From Chlorops oryzae (Eukaryota > Arthropoda > Insecta > Diptera > Chloropidae), in contig CM035809.1 of NCBI GenBank assembly GCA_020466095.1, positions 24,378,455 to 24,442,454 on the forward strand: a DNA stretch of 64,000 nt. Direction: 5' to 3'. Within the stretch, counting starts at the first letter, position 1. Every line of letters begins with the position of its first letter. The notes below the pieces were generated by a model. The model saw only the letters and a list, made by a program, of their open reading frames with translations, was not told where the DNA came from and searched no databases. Both the position numbers and the translations under genes were made by a program. Below are positions 21,834-32,735 of the stretch, piece by piece.

Positions 21834-23049
21834 AACAAGTAAGAAAGCTAAAGTCGGTCAAGCCCGACTTTGAAATACCCAGCGTCCCGACATTATGAGC
21901 GCAATATGTTTTGCTTCTCTATTTGTGGGCGTGGCAATGGGAGGGCAACATAAATTATTTCCCTACACCTTTCATTCGCCTTGGTGAACCTATGTTGCGA
22001 ATTTGAAGCTTCTACGTCTTTTACTTCGGAAGTTACGAAAAATCTTCATTTGTGGGCGTGGCAGTGGGCGGGCCGCATAAAATTTTTTCCTACACCTTTC
22101 ATTCGCCTTGGTGAACCTATGTTGCGAATTTGAAGCTTCTACGCCTTTTACTTCGGAAGTTACGAAAAATCTTTATTTGTGGGCGTGGCAGTGGGCGGGA
22201 CACAACAAATTTTTTCCTACACCTTTCATTCGCCTTGGTGAACCTATGTTGCGAATTCGAAGCTTCTACGCCTTTTACTTCGGAAGTAACGAAAAATCTT
22301 CATTTGTGGGCGTGGCAGTGGGCGGGCCATAAAAAAAATTTTCCTACACCTTTCATTCGGATTGGTGAACCTATGTTGCGAATTTGAAGCTTCTACGCCT
22401 TTTACTTCGGAAGTTATGAAACTTCTCAATTTGTGGGCGTGGCAGTGGGCGGGCTACATAAATTTTTGTTCCTACACCTTTCATTTGCCTTGGTCAACCT
22501 ATGCTGCGAATTTGAAGCTTCTACGCCTTTAACTTCACAAGTTACGATAAGCCCTTATTTTTGGGCTTATTTGTGGGCGTGGCTCACGGAGGGCGGCGTC
22601 AATTTTTTCCAGGCTATGTCCCTTTTTGTAGTTTACCAGTACACTAAATATCAATGGAATGTGTTGAGTGGTTCGCAAGTTACAAGCATTTTACTGAAAA
22701 CACATTATATTCATTTGTGGGCGTGGCAGTGGGCGGATGTCTCCCATTTTTACTTAGGATCATACTCGGATCCCGATATACCTGTGTGCCGAATTTCGAC
22801 TTGATTGGTCCAGCCGTTTCGGAGGAGATCCGACCACGGACGGACGGACAGACGGACAGACGGACAGACGGACGGACGGACGGACGGACGGACGGACAGA
22901 CGGACAGACGGACAGACGGACATGTCTAAATCGATTCAGTTTTTGATCCTGATCATTTCTATATATATTTTTCTATAGCTCCGGAGCTTAATTCTCCCTG
23001 TTACAAGATTTGCACAAAACTAATATACCCCGCATACGCTGGGTATAAA
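21834..23049 (-). mobile_element. Helentron/DINE-like element, copy B
   Basis: Same family and orientation as copy A. The stem-loop AAAGTCGG-TCAAGC-CCGACTTT lies at 21850-21871, with subterminal inverted repeats at 21875-21885 and 23036-23046. Central repeats have the GCCTTGG anchor (ATTGG in one unit) at about 21978, 22105, 22232, 22359 and 22487, five units of 127-128 bases. The GACGGACA tract at 22837-22920 includes a run of plain GACG units unlike A and C. The flanking block also differs from A and C at several sites (for example GATCCCGATATACCTGTG), so B is the more distant copy. Confidence 0.72.
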
Positions 23050-24097
23050 AAGGGGGAGGAAATGAAAGAAACAATGAAAGGTTGTAATACAGTCGGGGCT
23101 ATAAAACATTGACAGTCAAATTTTGGAGAACAGGCACTACTTCCCAGGTACCTATAGACGATTTTTTATGCTGCCTACTATTGTATATGATTTTTAATGG
23201 GAATACCGGTTAGATTTTCACAGGAAGTCCACTTCATGATCCATTTCGACTGGCGAATAGAATCTATTGCTGTGTTTTTTGGTAACTTGAATCAATAAAA
23301 AGAGTTATCTTGTGGACCAGAAACGGGTTAATTTTCAAATAGTCTAGAACATTTGGTTGGGTTGTTTTACAAAGACCCTTGTCCTGGAAGTCTAACTCTA
23401 TGGAACTCTTTTTCGTGTACCATGTAAAAAAATGTATTTGTTTAGGTCAAAATCAACTGAAAGTTCTAGAACTAAAATATGCTCTCGGGAAAATTCCCCT
23501 AAAAATATGTCCTTCACTGTAGCCCTGGAATAATTTTCATTATACAGGTGTAACACCCGCGCGCAAGAGCTAACTAAATTAATAAAAAGGGAAATAAATT
23601 TTCGGCCAACGAAATGGAATAACAAATAAAGTAAAATAAATGAAAATATATAAAGGACGATAAATGAGCACACAAACACAATCAAACACACATAGAGGCA
23701 CTAAAGTACCTGGTTTTATTTAACCCAAGGGATGATAACAGGCAGCTTGATTGTTTTTTTTTTCTAGTTAGCAAAAAACAATTAAATAATTATCCCCTTT
23801 GAAGTTGTTTACTCCGCGCTTCGATCCAATATTTATCCACAAAAGAGTAAACACGAATAGTTGTTGTTGTTCCCAAATTGGTTTTAGGGCAATTTCAGCT
23901 AATTTCACAGAACGGGCAATTATCGAATGAACATCGAGAAACCATCTTAAGGACTTTTTTTTTATCTATTAACAGAGATCTTTTTGTGGGCTTTGAAGAG
24001 TTTCAAGGGGTTGAAAAATTACGCGATAAAATATTCAATTACTTAGGTATAAAATTGAAGGAATAATTGACTTAAAATGAATTATGAAGGAAAATTG
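23050..24097. other. Non-coding spacer
   Basis: No repeat family or exon was recognised. It lies just downstream, in the minus-strand sense, of the ratchet-point candidate. Confidence 0.5.
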
Positions 24098-24180
24098 TCT
24101 TACAGAAAGATTTCCATAGTCCTGTAGCACTGCAGCCGAACTTACCTAGAAAGAGAAAGAAAAGAAATTACATTAATAAG
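24098..24180 (-). promoter_or_regulatory. Recursive splice site (ratchet point) 1, minus strand
   Basis: On the minus strand 24167-24148 is 20 consecutive pyrimidines (TTTCTTTTCTTTCTCTTTCT), followed at once by AG (24147-24146) and GTAAGT (24145-24140). An acceptor and a consensus donor therefore share one junction with no exon between them: the zero-length exon used in stepwise removal of long fly introns. A TTAAT branch-point-like motif lies just upstream. Downstream, TCT/GTAAGA at 24104/24103 could be the 5' splice site that defines a 42-nt recursive exon. The sequence match is seen directly; use in vivo is inferred. Confidence 0.72.
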
Positions 24181-24380
24181 TCTGTTATTTAATAGAAGAA
24201 ATTAGAACATAATTATAAATACTTTATACCCAGAAAAAATTTTAAGGAGTGAGCAGACAATAAGGTGAAATAAGAGGCTCAAAAAGTTTAGTACGAAATC
24301 AGTCTGAAAAACGTGTAAAATATGAGGTCATTAAGAGGGCTCTGACGTCGAATTTAGGATTGATATTGTATGACTCAAAA

Positions 24381-24600
24381 CAGCCCGATTCTGAATATTC
24401 TCGGGGAACGAACTCACTTTTCTCGAGAGTAAATTTTCTTATTTTTCAAATATTTGGGGGAAGAAATTTGATGGGGAATGGGTATTTGACCCATACCCAT
24501 AAATTTCCTTTCTCTATCTATTTAAAAAAGGAGAATTTTAATCTCAAGAAAAGTAAATTCCCATGGAATTCGTTCCCCGGGAATATTCAGAATCGGGCTG
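24381..24600. mobile_element. MITE with CAGCCCGATTCTGAATATTC ends, 220 bp
   Basis: Near-perfect terminal inverted repeats of about 35 bases run from CAGCCCGATTCTGAATATTC to the matching GAATATTCAGAATCGGGCTG, with two or three differences. AAAA flanks both sides and may be part of the target duplication. The interior has no coding capacity. A degenerate piece of one end is at 63524-63556. Confidence 0.85.
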
Positions 24601-25209
24601 AAAAATTTTTTCTTCTTTTAATGAGATCAATTGACCAATAGGGATTATTTTTGGGCTACTCGAAAATTCGATTCTATTCTGAAGTCTTGTAGAAATTCAG
24701 TCAGAATGAGACCTATGATCTTGGACCACTTGGAACTGGACCTCCAATTTGTCACAAGCTGGGTTGTTTTTAAAGAATTCAACTGTAGAAACGAGGTCAT
24801 TTATCAATGATAGATCAAAGTCAAAATAGTCAGCTATAAAACCAACCACCAATGGGATCTTTTCTTGGAACACAAAGGTCATATAGAATTAAAAAGAAAG
24901 AAATATATTCTGTATATTTCCCAATTTCTCTTTGAATAAAAAAACGTTTAGAGGATTTCATCTAATTACTCAATTAGGATTTTCTTCCCCTCTTATTCAG
25001 TTGCCTCATAACTTTTCCTTTTCAACACTAAAGAAAAAAAAAATTCTTTGCAACATTGTTTTCAAGAATTTTCTTGACAAAAAACCGTCAATGTCACCAT
25101 GAATCGGCATTTTTGGGGTACATTAAGATTGTGAAAAAAAAAGAAAAAACAATTTTGGCCCATCATGTCTGAACATAATGAGTCTTTGAACTTTCAAGGT
25201 TGGTTCTTC
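24601..25209. other. Non-coding spacer
   Basis: Nothing recognised beyond short A runs. Confidence 0.5.
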
Positions 25210-26400
25210 ATATAAAAGGAAAGAGAAAAAGAGAAAGAGAGAGAATAAAAACGAGTACGAGAGGAAGAGAGAGAAAGAAATATAGAGCGAAAGAAAGATA
25301 GAGATAAAGATACAGAGAAAAAGATAAGAGAGAAAATAACAGGGAGAAAGAGGACTCAGAAAGGAGAGAGAAAGGGAGAGAGAGAAAGGGAGAGAGAAAG
25401 GATGGAGAAAGGAGGGAGAAATAAGGGAGAAAGGAGGGAGAAAGGAGAGAGAAAGGAGGAAGAATGAAGAGAGAAAGGGAGAGAGAGAAAGGGAGAGAGA
25501 AATGGAGAGAGAAAGGGTGAGAGAAAGGGTGAGAGAAAGGGTGAGAGAAAGGGAGAGAGAAAGGGAGAGAGAAAGGGAGAGAGAAAGGGAGAGAGAAAGG
25601 GAGAGAGAAAGGGAGAGAGAAAGGGAGAGAGAAAGGGAGAGAGAAAGGGAGAGAGAAAGGGAGAGAGAAAGGGAGAGAGAAAGGGAGAGAGAAAGGGAGA
25701 GATAAAGGGAGAGAGAAAAGATGGAGAAACGAGGGAGAAAGGAGAGAGAAAGGAGGAAGAATGAAGAGAGAAAGGGAGAGAGAAAGGGAGAGAGAAAGGG
25801 AGAGAGAAAGGGAGAGAGAAAGGGAGAGATAAAGGGAGAGAGAAAGGATGGAGAAAGGAGGGAGAAATAAGGGAGAAAGGAGGGAGAAAGGAGAGAGAAA
25901 GGAGGGAGAAAGGAGAGAGAAAGGAAGGGAGAGAGAAATTGAAAGAGAAAGGGAGCAAGGGGCAAAGATAAAAGGAGAGAGAGAAAAATTGAGAGAAAGA
26001 TAGAAATAAAAGAAGAGTGAAAGATACAGAAAGAAAGAAGGAAAAGATCAGTGGAAGTAAATGAGAGGGGAAAAGAGTAAGAGGTAGTGAAAAGAGAAAA
26101 AATGAAAGAGTTAAAGAAAGAGATATTAGTTAAAAAGGATACAGGAAGTAGAAAAGTAAATGGGAATGTTGAGAACCGAAAAAGGATTAAAAAGGAAAGA
26201 CAAAGAGAGGAGGTAGAAAACCAAACAGAGATCAGAAGTGGAGGGAAAGATTAAGAAGGTGTAAAGAAGAGGGAAGAAGAGAAGACACAGGAACACGAAG
26301 AAAGAATAGTATAATAAAGAAAAGGATAAGAACTGGGATAAGGAGAAGAATGGTACTTAAGAAATGGCAAAGAGGGAGAAAGAGAGCAACAATTATTTTT
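25210..26400. repeat. Purine satellite, GAGAGAAAGGGA-type
   Basis: About 1.2 kb of almost pure A/G on the plus strand. The core at 25480-25860 repeats GAGAGAAAGGGA with blocks GGATGGAGAAAGGAGGGAG occurring more than once, so there is some higher-order structure. From 26000 it decays to irregular purine sequence. The minus strand is a very long pyrimidine tract starting about 1.1 kb upstream of ratchet point 1 in the minus-strand direction. Long Ser/Leu/Pro/Phe frames here are artefacts of the repeat. Confidence 0.95.
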
Positions 26401-26532
26401 ATCCAAAGCATACGATATATAGAGTAAAAGTAGAGCTCAATCCCTCTCCTTTAAATCGAAAATTTTTTACGTAAACAGTTCCGTTCAATTTAACATTCAT
26501 TAAAATTTTTCTCTCGAACATTTGGCGATTAA

Positions 26533-27864
26533 CATATCGTCGCCTTACTTCCAAAACCTCGTATCTACAAAAATGCTGTTTTTCAGAAAACGAAAAAAAC
26601 TGATTATCTTACGTAAATTTCACTTTATTAACGATTTTACTTTTTTAAACCATAGCTAGGATATTTACTGAAGACTCTGAACTGAGTTTACGATACGAAG
26701 CTCACTAAAGAAGTAGCACTGGCTGATTTTGTCACTTACGTGTTTTGGGTCCTTTAGAAAATTACAAATGTTGTTTCTTACGAGGTTTTGTGCGAACTAA
26801 AAAAGACGTGGCTTAAAGTTTTAATTTCTTTTTAATGTAACTTAAGGCAAATATTTGGAACATAAAAAGAATAAAAATAACAATTTGAACTTAAATTCAA
26901 TTATTTCAGTGAAAATATTATATATGAAAAAAATTTGTCGTATAATTTCCCAATCTGCCACTTTGGTAAATATGAGCACTACAAGAGCTGTATTTCTCTA
27001 GATACGCCACTGGTTTCAGCTTAACTATAATTGCAGCCTAAATTTGCTTTTTCGCTTTTGTGTCTCTGTTTAAATCGGGAGATTGAGACAACATAAGTGC
27101 ATAATTCCCCAGTAGAAAATATCGCACTGAAACCATCAAAGGCATGCAATGATATTGAGAGTTATTGAAACTACCCAGTCGGCATTTTAAATTGCTACAA
27201 TATTGCAGCAGTATTGCTTCTGCAATATTGCACATTGCAGTAATGTTGCTGCAATATGTGAATGTCCGCCTTTTCATTATATATGTATATATATTATATA
27301 TGCAATATTGCAGCAATATTTTATTATTAATATTGTAAATGCAACACTGCTGCAACATTACAGCAATGTTACACTTTCAATATTACAACTTTTACATTGT
27401 TATAATATTACTGCAACATTATTCTTGCAGAAGCAATATAACATGCCGTGTGGGTATAAGCTCTTTCGGTTGAAATGCCCTCTTTTTTATTTATTTTTAT
27501 TTTGTTTCATATTGATAAATTATTGACTTAATTATTGCTAAAGACATTTCCTACTTGGTTACATTTTATTGTTTAGAGATGTTATATTCTGACCAACAAC
27601 AAATTTGCCGTTTAAATGTCATATGAGCCACTTCAAGTTTATTTATAGAACAATATTTTACATATACGAGGTTTTAGAAGGAATTTTAAGGTAAGCTTGC
27701 AGATACGAGGATTTAAAATTTGCGATAATTATTTTTTTCTCATACAAAGTCACTGAGTTTGAAATGCCATGTGGGGCAAAATGCGTTTCTCTATTTTATA
27801 AGCTAAAAAAACCAATTTCATAAAAATGTCAGATACGAGGTTTTGGAAGTAAGGCGACGATATG
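26533..27864. mobile_element. 1.33-kb terminal-inverted-repeat element
   Basis: The left end CATATCGTCGCCTTACTTCC continues AAAACCTCGTATCT and is matched perfectly by the inverted right end (27831-27864), about 34 bases. TA sits within both tips, so a TA-targeting element beginning TCGTCGCC is possible. ACGAGGTTTT or ACGAGGATTT motifs recur inside (26780, 27667, 27706, 27836). No transposase was recognised; the coding region is lost or the element is non-autonomous. A second MITE is nested at 27173-27456. Confidence 0.75.
27173..27456. mobile_element. Nested fold-back MITE rich in CAATATTGC
   Basis: Ends ACCCAGTCGGCAT and ATGCCGTGTGGGT are inverted, and the arms continue through AATTGCT/AGCAATAT and GCAGAAGCAATA/TATTGCTTCTGCA. 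The interior is packed with CAATATTGCAGCAATATT-like palindromes, so most of the element can fold. TA lies at each flank. No coding sequence. Confidence 0.6.
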
Positions 27865-30852
27865 CCATATTCAATCCCTCGCCCCTTTCAATTTTCACTT
27901 CCATTTCAATTACTCTTGGAACATATTTTTGCATAATTTCTTTTTGCTCATTTAGCACGAGCACACTCGATTATTCAATGAGAGAGGAGTACGTGGTCCT
28001 CCATACAAAATGAAAATAAAAGCGAACGGGCGCGGGTAAATTGTTTATTCTCGGAACTTTTTTTATTTTATAAATTACCTAATTTCATGCCTGCTTAAAA
28101 AACCATTAAAAATTTGCATAAAATGAAAGATTTAAAAAGAGAGAGAGAGAGAGAGAGAAAAAAAAGGAAACGTCGAAGGGAAACCGATTGGCGAAAAGAC
28201 GAGGGCTTACGTCATAATAAAGGTCTACTACCAACATCTGCCAGTTAGACAATAGGCACAACATTGCCTGTCAAGGCAGACGAGCAGAGCTCTTTCGACA
28301 ATAGTCAGCGAAGGAGATAGGAAGCAAAAAAAAAAAAGCATCTGTAAGTAGCAGAGGAAAAAGGAAGACGGGGGGCTTGAGAAGAAGCGGGTAACAAATG
28401 AAGAAATTGACGAAAACTGCTTTTAATTTGCATCGAATCAATTTCGTCGAAAGTACGACGACACAATCCATGACAAACAAACAGAGATGACTCTCAGAAG
28501 GATTTCTCGGGATAGACGAAAATAACATCAAAAAATTGAAAATCATGGAAATTTTCCTCTCGCCCCTCTCCGCCCAGATTGTTAGATAAATATGTAAATT
28601 TGTACAAAGCAGACACAAAAAAAAAAAAAAAATAACAATAATAAAGAAAAAAAAAACAACCTTTGAAAAGAAATCGGGAATCACAGACCGAGGAGAGGCG
28701 AGGACTCTTCCCCCATTAGAGTGGTTTGTCAGATAAGGGCATATGTTTACGAAAGGATCTTTTTGAAATAATATTATTACAGCACTCGATGTCATGTCGC
28801 ATCATCGCGATGAAGATGATGATGACGATGTGAAGCTTTAGAAGCGATAATGGCTTTCGGTAATAGAAAAGAAGAAGAAAATCCAACCCAATCAATATAT
28901 TCACTAGGCGATTGTATACGTGTTTATTAAACAGGATTTGGTGTGGCATGCTTTTAGGCTCGCAGAAATATTGAAAAGGAATTTATTTGGATTTTTATAA
29001 ATTAAGCTCGGTTTACGCTCGAATATTTTTAAATAAAAATTGAAAAAAAATTATAAATTAATCGAAAAAAAATTTTATTAAAAATTGAAGCGTCCTGAAG
29101 ATTTAAGGATAATTTTTTACTTTCCACTTCCCATGGAAAATTCAACTTCATCCATGCTTGATAATCTTCGAGACATAGCAATAAATCAATAATTTCATGT
29201 CAAGTATGCGTTTAAGACTCCCACTCAGACACATGCTGTCACGATTCACTATCGAGAAATCCTGAAACTATGCAACGATTTATGTATTTTAGCCCATAGG
29301 GATGACTTCCACCAACGGTTCTCATGAAATTTGTCGCTTAATAATTATATTTATTATTGCTGTTCTTATGTATGTGTGTGTGTTTCTTGAAGAATTTCGC
29401 AAGCCTATTTTATGGTTCTCTTATATTTTTTTCCTCCTTCTTTTATGACAAGGATTTTCGGTTGCCATGAGAACGTGATAAAAATACATGACTTGGCTGA
29501 AAAAAAAAAGGAATCGAAGAAGGCTCAATACATTGAATGACTGAACCGAACTGAGCTGAACTGAATTGGAACTGAGCTGAATATTCGAATAACTGAATGA
29601 ATGTATTGAAGCAAGGATAATGATATTGAGAGGCGACAAATCGTATTGGAACGGAAACGTCAGCTGACGTTATGGAAACAGCCTAAATCGAGCCTGGAGA
29701 GATCGTGTGTGTGAAATTAAAATGAGAAAAAAAAAAAAAAATGTTCGAGAAAATCGAAAGACTTTGAGAACTTTGGGTGGTGGAGGGAGAAGAGACGATT
29801 CAACATTCGATTCGATTCGTGAGTGGAAAATGATTGATGTTTATGCGACAAGTGTGATGATGGGTGGCAACACTCGGTCGTCGTCCTCGTCGTCAGGCTT
29901 ATAATTCGGCGTATTCCCATCTTGACGACATGAAAGGACGGATTTTTGACGATACTTTGTTCTCCAACCCCAGAGTCAGTCCTCATCGCCCATTGCCACC
30001 CCTTCTTTATCACGCTCTCTTATTATGATATGCATGTCATGTCGGAAAAAGTTTTGAATTCGAGTTTGCCATCGATGGTGTTGGTGTTGTTGTCGTTGTT
30101 GGTGTTGTTGGTGTTGTTGCCTTGACACCATTGCTAATGTGATTTTGAGTGCTTCGAAAATGTTTGTCAGTGCTCGATATGCCACTTGTGGAGGGTTGAA
30201 CTGAACTGTCATAAAAAAGAAGTGAAGAAAAAAAAGAAGTATTTTCCTATTTCCATCATATGCGTGTGTCGTCGTCCTCCGTTCCAATCCGTTCCATTCC
30301 GTTCCGCTTCTTTCCGTTCCATGACGGAAATATTCTCCGCGCTACAATTGAATTTAATTAAGAACATTCTGCTACGTTCTTCGTCTTCTTCTACGGTTTC
30401 TTTGCCCTCAGCTCGTCGTCTTCGTGAAGGGATTATGTGACGTAAAATAGTTGAATAGAATTTTCGCAGCAAGTATGTGAACAGGGAACAAGGCATTCCG
30501 ATTTTGTGTAGTGTGCATCCGTAGTGTAGAGTTTGGTAGTAGTAGTGAATGGAAGTACGTGCTAACATTTTTGCTGAACGATTGTAGTTTGCATATGGAT
30601 ATTTGAAAAGGATTGGGTAGCAAATTTTCTTGGGAAATTGAGTGAGAGAATTTGAATAAGCTACTCTTTTGGAATCCATCTTTCATCTCTTTGAAGGGAA
30701 TAGGAGGGAGGATTTTGTTCTTTTAAAGACATATTTCATTTTCTTAACTCCTTAAGATATGCAACGATTTGTGTTTTAATGAAAATACAAAATGGAATGG
30801 TAAGACTCTTGCCTTATTAGGATCCATTCTACTTTCTCTTCTCTTCTGTTCA
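27865..30852. other. Non-coding stretch
   Basis: (GA)n at 28139-28158, A runs near 28620-28660, a CTGAACTGAAC-like pentamer tract near 29540-29585, and TTGTTGTTGG and CCGTTCC tracts near 30075-30120 and 30283-30320. No exon or element was recognised. A pyrimidine-rich patch just before 30853 borders the retrotransposon tail. Confidence 0.5.
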
Positions 30853-31170
30853 TTTTTTTTTTTTTTTTTTTTTTTGTGGCGACAGGAAGAAAATGCCTAA
30901 CCGCATCATCACCGCCTGCGTCTGACAGTGGTATGTGGGGACCGCACCCACTAAAAACTCCCCGTTTTCAAGACCCGATTTCACCATGCATCCTGTTGTT
31001 CGTGGTCTCCGTTGTGCGCACTTATTCAATGGGCGCAATATTTCGATCTACCCGCGCCCGGGATTCGCCATTAACATCCTCCTCCATCCTCATTCTCCTC
31101 CTTTATTCATGTTGTTTTCTTACTTTCTTACTAGATTATTAACCTGACTCAGCTTGCTCACCGTAATCCA

Positions 31171-32250
31171 TTAAAATCTTCCGGCCTTCTTTTTTCGTGA
31201 GGCCGCAGCACGCTTAGGTCGTGTTCTTTTCTTCGGGATATCTCTTTGGGTCAACACGTCGTCGTCGTCGTTAGGCTGTGATTTCTGGCTCTGATTTTCT
31301 TCTTCCAGTTCTGCGTCAACCCAGCTTTTCCTATAGCTGCATGCTTTCTCAAGAAGATCGTCGAATTCAGATACACAAGCTTTGAATTCATTCGACAAAG
31401 CCCTTTGCTTCCCAATGACCGGCTTCATTTTTTGTAGGATTTTGCGGCATTTCTCAAGCGACTCTTCTTCCGCAGCTCTCATCTTCTGGATTAATTCCTC
31501 CGTTGGGCAAGTCTGAGTGATGTTTATTTCTTCGTTGGTGGAATCTTCTCGCGTTTCTTCTGCTGTAACTTGTATAGCTACTTTCGGGGCAATCTCTTTG
31601 GAGCTTTCGGGCTTGGTTATTTCTCCCTCCCGTGGTTTTTCTTCATCATCTTTTTTCAGCTTTTTATTGACGGCCTCCCTCATCTGCTTTATGAGTTCGA
31701 TCCGCTGGGATGCCAAGCTTAGTTTTTTTCGTCTAACTCCCTCAAGCCCTGCTGTTGTATCAGCATCTCGGACTTCCTCGGATGCTGCTTTCGTTTCCAG
31801 ATGCTCTTCCTCTGGCTCTAGATCATCGGATGCTGTATTTGTTGCCAGGTTCTCGTGTTCTGACCGTAGATCTTCGGATGCTGCATTTGTTTCTAGATTC
31901 TCCTCATCTGGCCGTTGATCATCGAATGCTGCATTTGTTGCGAGGTTCTCGTGTTCTGACCCTTGATCTTCGGATGCTGCTTTCGTTACCAGATTCTCCT
32001 CTTCTAGCCGTAGATCCTCGGATGCTGCTTTCGATGCCAGGTTCTCCTCCTCTGGCCGTATGTCAGCGGATGCTACTACCGTTTCGAGGTTCTTCTTCTC
32101 TATTATTAGATCATCAGCGGCGGAGTCTGCTGGAGATTCGTTTTCTGGTGACTGCCTCAACAGCGGTCTTTTGCCAACAGTATTCGTCATCGTTTCATCA
32201 TCTTTATCTTCTTTTGTTCTTTGTTGTGTTGTTTCCATAGTTTTTTCCAT
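31171..32250 (-). CDS. ORF1-like acidic coiled-coil protein of the non-LTR element
   Basis: A 359-residue uninterrupted frame. The ATG at 32250 (MEKTMETTQQR) is chosen because the frame extends upstream only into apparent 5' leader, where the first possible start is GTG. Residues 44-155 are seven imperfect 16-residue repeats (pattern A-S-E-D-L-R-x-E-E-E-N-L-x-T-x-A) with a partial eighth to 162: very acidic. Residues 180-205 and 251-310 look like charged coiled-coil (for example TEELIQKMRAAEEESLEKC). The C-terminus is strongly basic (KKRTRPKRAAASRKKKAGRF), suiting nucleic-acid binding or nuclear entry. No CCHC zinc knuckle or RRM is visible, unlike most R1/jockey ORF1 proteins. I cannot name a family, and a captured host coding sequence is an alternative. 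Confidence 0.6.
   Translation of the reverse strand: MEKTMETTQQRTKEDKDDETMTNTVGKRPLLRQSPENESPADSAADDLIIEKKNLETVVASADIRPEEENLASKAASEDLRLEEENLVTKAASEDQGSEHENLATNAAFDDQRPDEENLETNAASEDLRSEHENLATNTASDDLEPEEEHLETKAASEEVRDADTTAGLEGVRRKKLSLASQRIELIKQMREAVNKKLKKDDEEKPREGEITKPESSKEIAPKVAIQVTAEETREDSTNEEINITQTCPTEELIQKMRAAEEESLEKCRKILQKMKPVIGKQRALSNEFKACVSEFDDLLEKACSYRKSWVDAELEEENQSQKSQPNDDDDVLTQRDIPKKRTRPKRAAASRKKKAGRF
31765..32121 (-). repeat. 48-bp coding tandem repeats in ORF1
   Basis: Seven full units and one partial of 48 bases, each encoding 16 residues. The units preserve the frame and acidic character while differing at many sites, so they are not a fresh slippage product. On the plus strand the units alternate TCTTCGGATGCTGC-type blocks. 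Confidence 0.85.
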
Positions 32251-32735
32251 TCTTTGTTTTATTTTGCCAGCGCATCGTGTGTAGGGGGGCGGGCCGCAAT
32301 TAATCAGGAACGGGTGTACCCTCGGGGACGATGCCCCTACCCCAGTTCCCTGAGGCCTGACCTGCGCTTTGCTTGATCCCGGAATACACGGACGGATCAG
32401 CGCTCGCCCGGGGCAATGCAGACCACTACTTCTGCATCCAATGCACACTTCCTAACCAGGGTCCGAAGCGGCTGGTTCCTGCTACCTGTCACGACTTACA
32501 CCTCGGCAGAGATATCTCACAGCACCCCTTAAGAGTAACCAGCGGAAAAACCGGAAACTCTTTCAGGGACTCCCAGTGTGCCGCGACCGGCAACGGTTTT
32601 CAAATTTCAAAGTCCATATAATCGAGTTCAGGTCGTCGTCGTGGATTTTAGTCGCCTTTTACGACAGGCATGCCTTACCTCGGAACTATTCTTTCCCCGT
32701 CCCGAAGGGGTGTATGATCCTACATATTTTAAGTC

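Larger units (their letters stand above)
30853..32735 (-). mobile_element. Non-LTR retrotransposon lacking ORF2, minus strand
   Basis: Minus-strand order: a GC-rich 5' region (about 32735-32251) containing TTTTAGTCGCCTTTTACGAC followed by AGGCATGCC, a block I associate with insect R1-like non-LTR elements; one open ORF (32250-31171); about 300 bases including TTTTTAGTGGGTGCGG, CCCCACATACCAC; and a tail of about 22 A (T run at 30853-30874). There is no room for an endonuclease/reverse transcriptase ORF, so this is internally deleted or an ORF1-only element that depends on proteins from elsewhere. No clear target duplication was found. GC content is higher than its surroundings. Confidence 0.65.

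Noticed and set aside
25123..25965. 280-codon minus-strand frame rich in Ser/Leu/Pro/Phe
   Set aside because: Purine/pyrimidine satellite; no complex sequence or domain.
30876..31147. Plus-strand frames of 88 and 70 codons
   Set aside because: They run antisense through the 3' region of the minus-strand non-LTR element.
31517..32284. Plus-strand frames of 133, 161 and 74 codons
   Set aside because: Shadows of the repetitive minus-strand ORF1.
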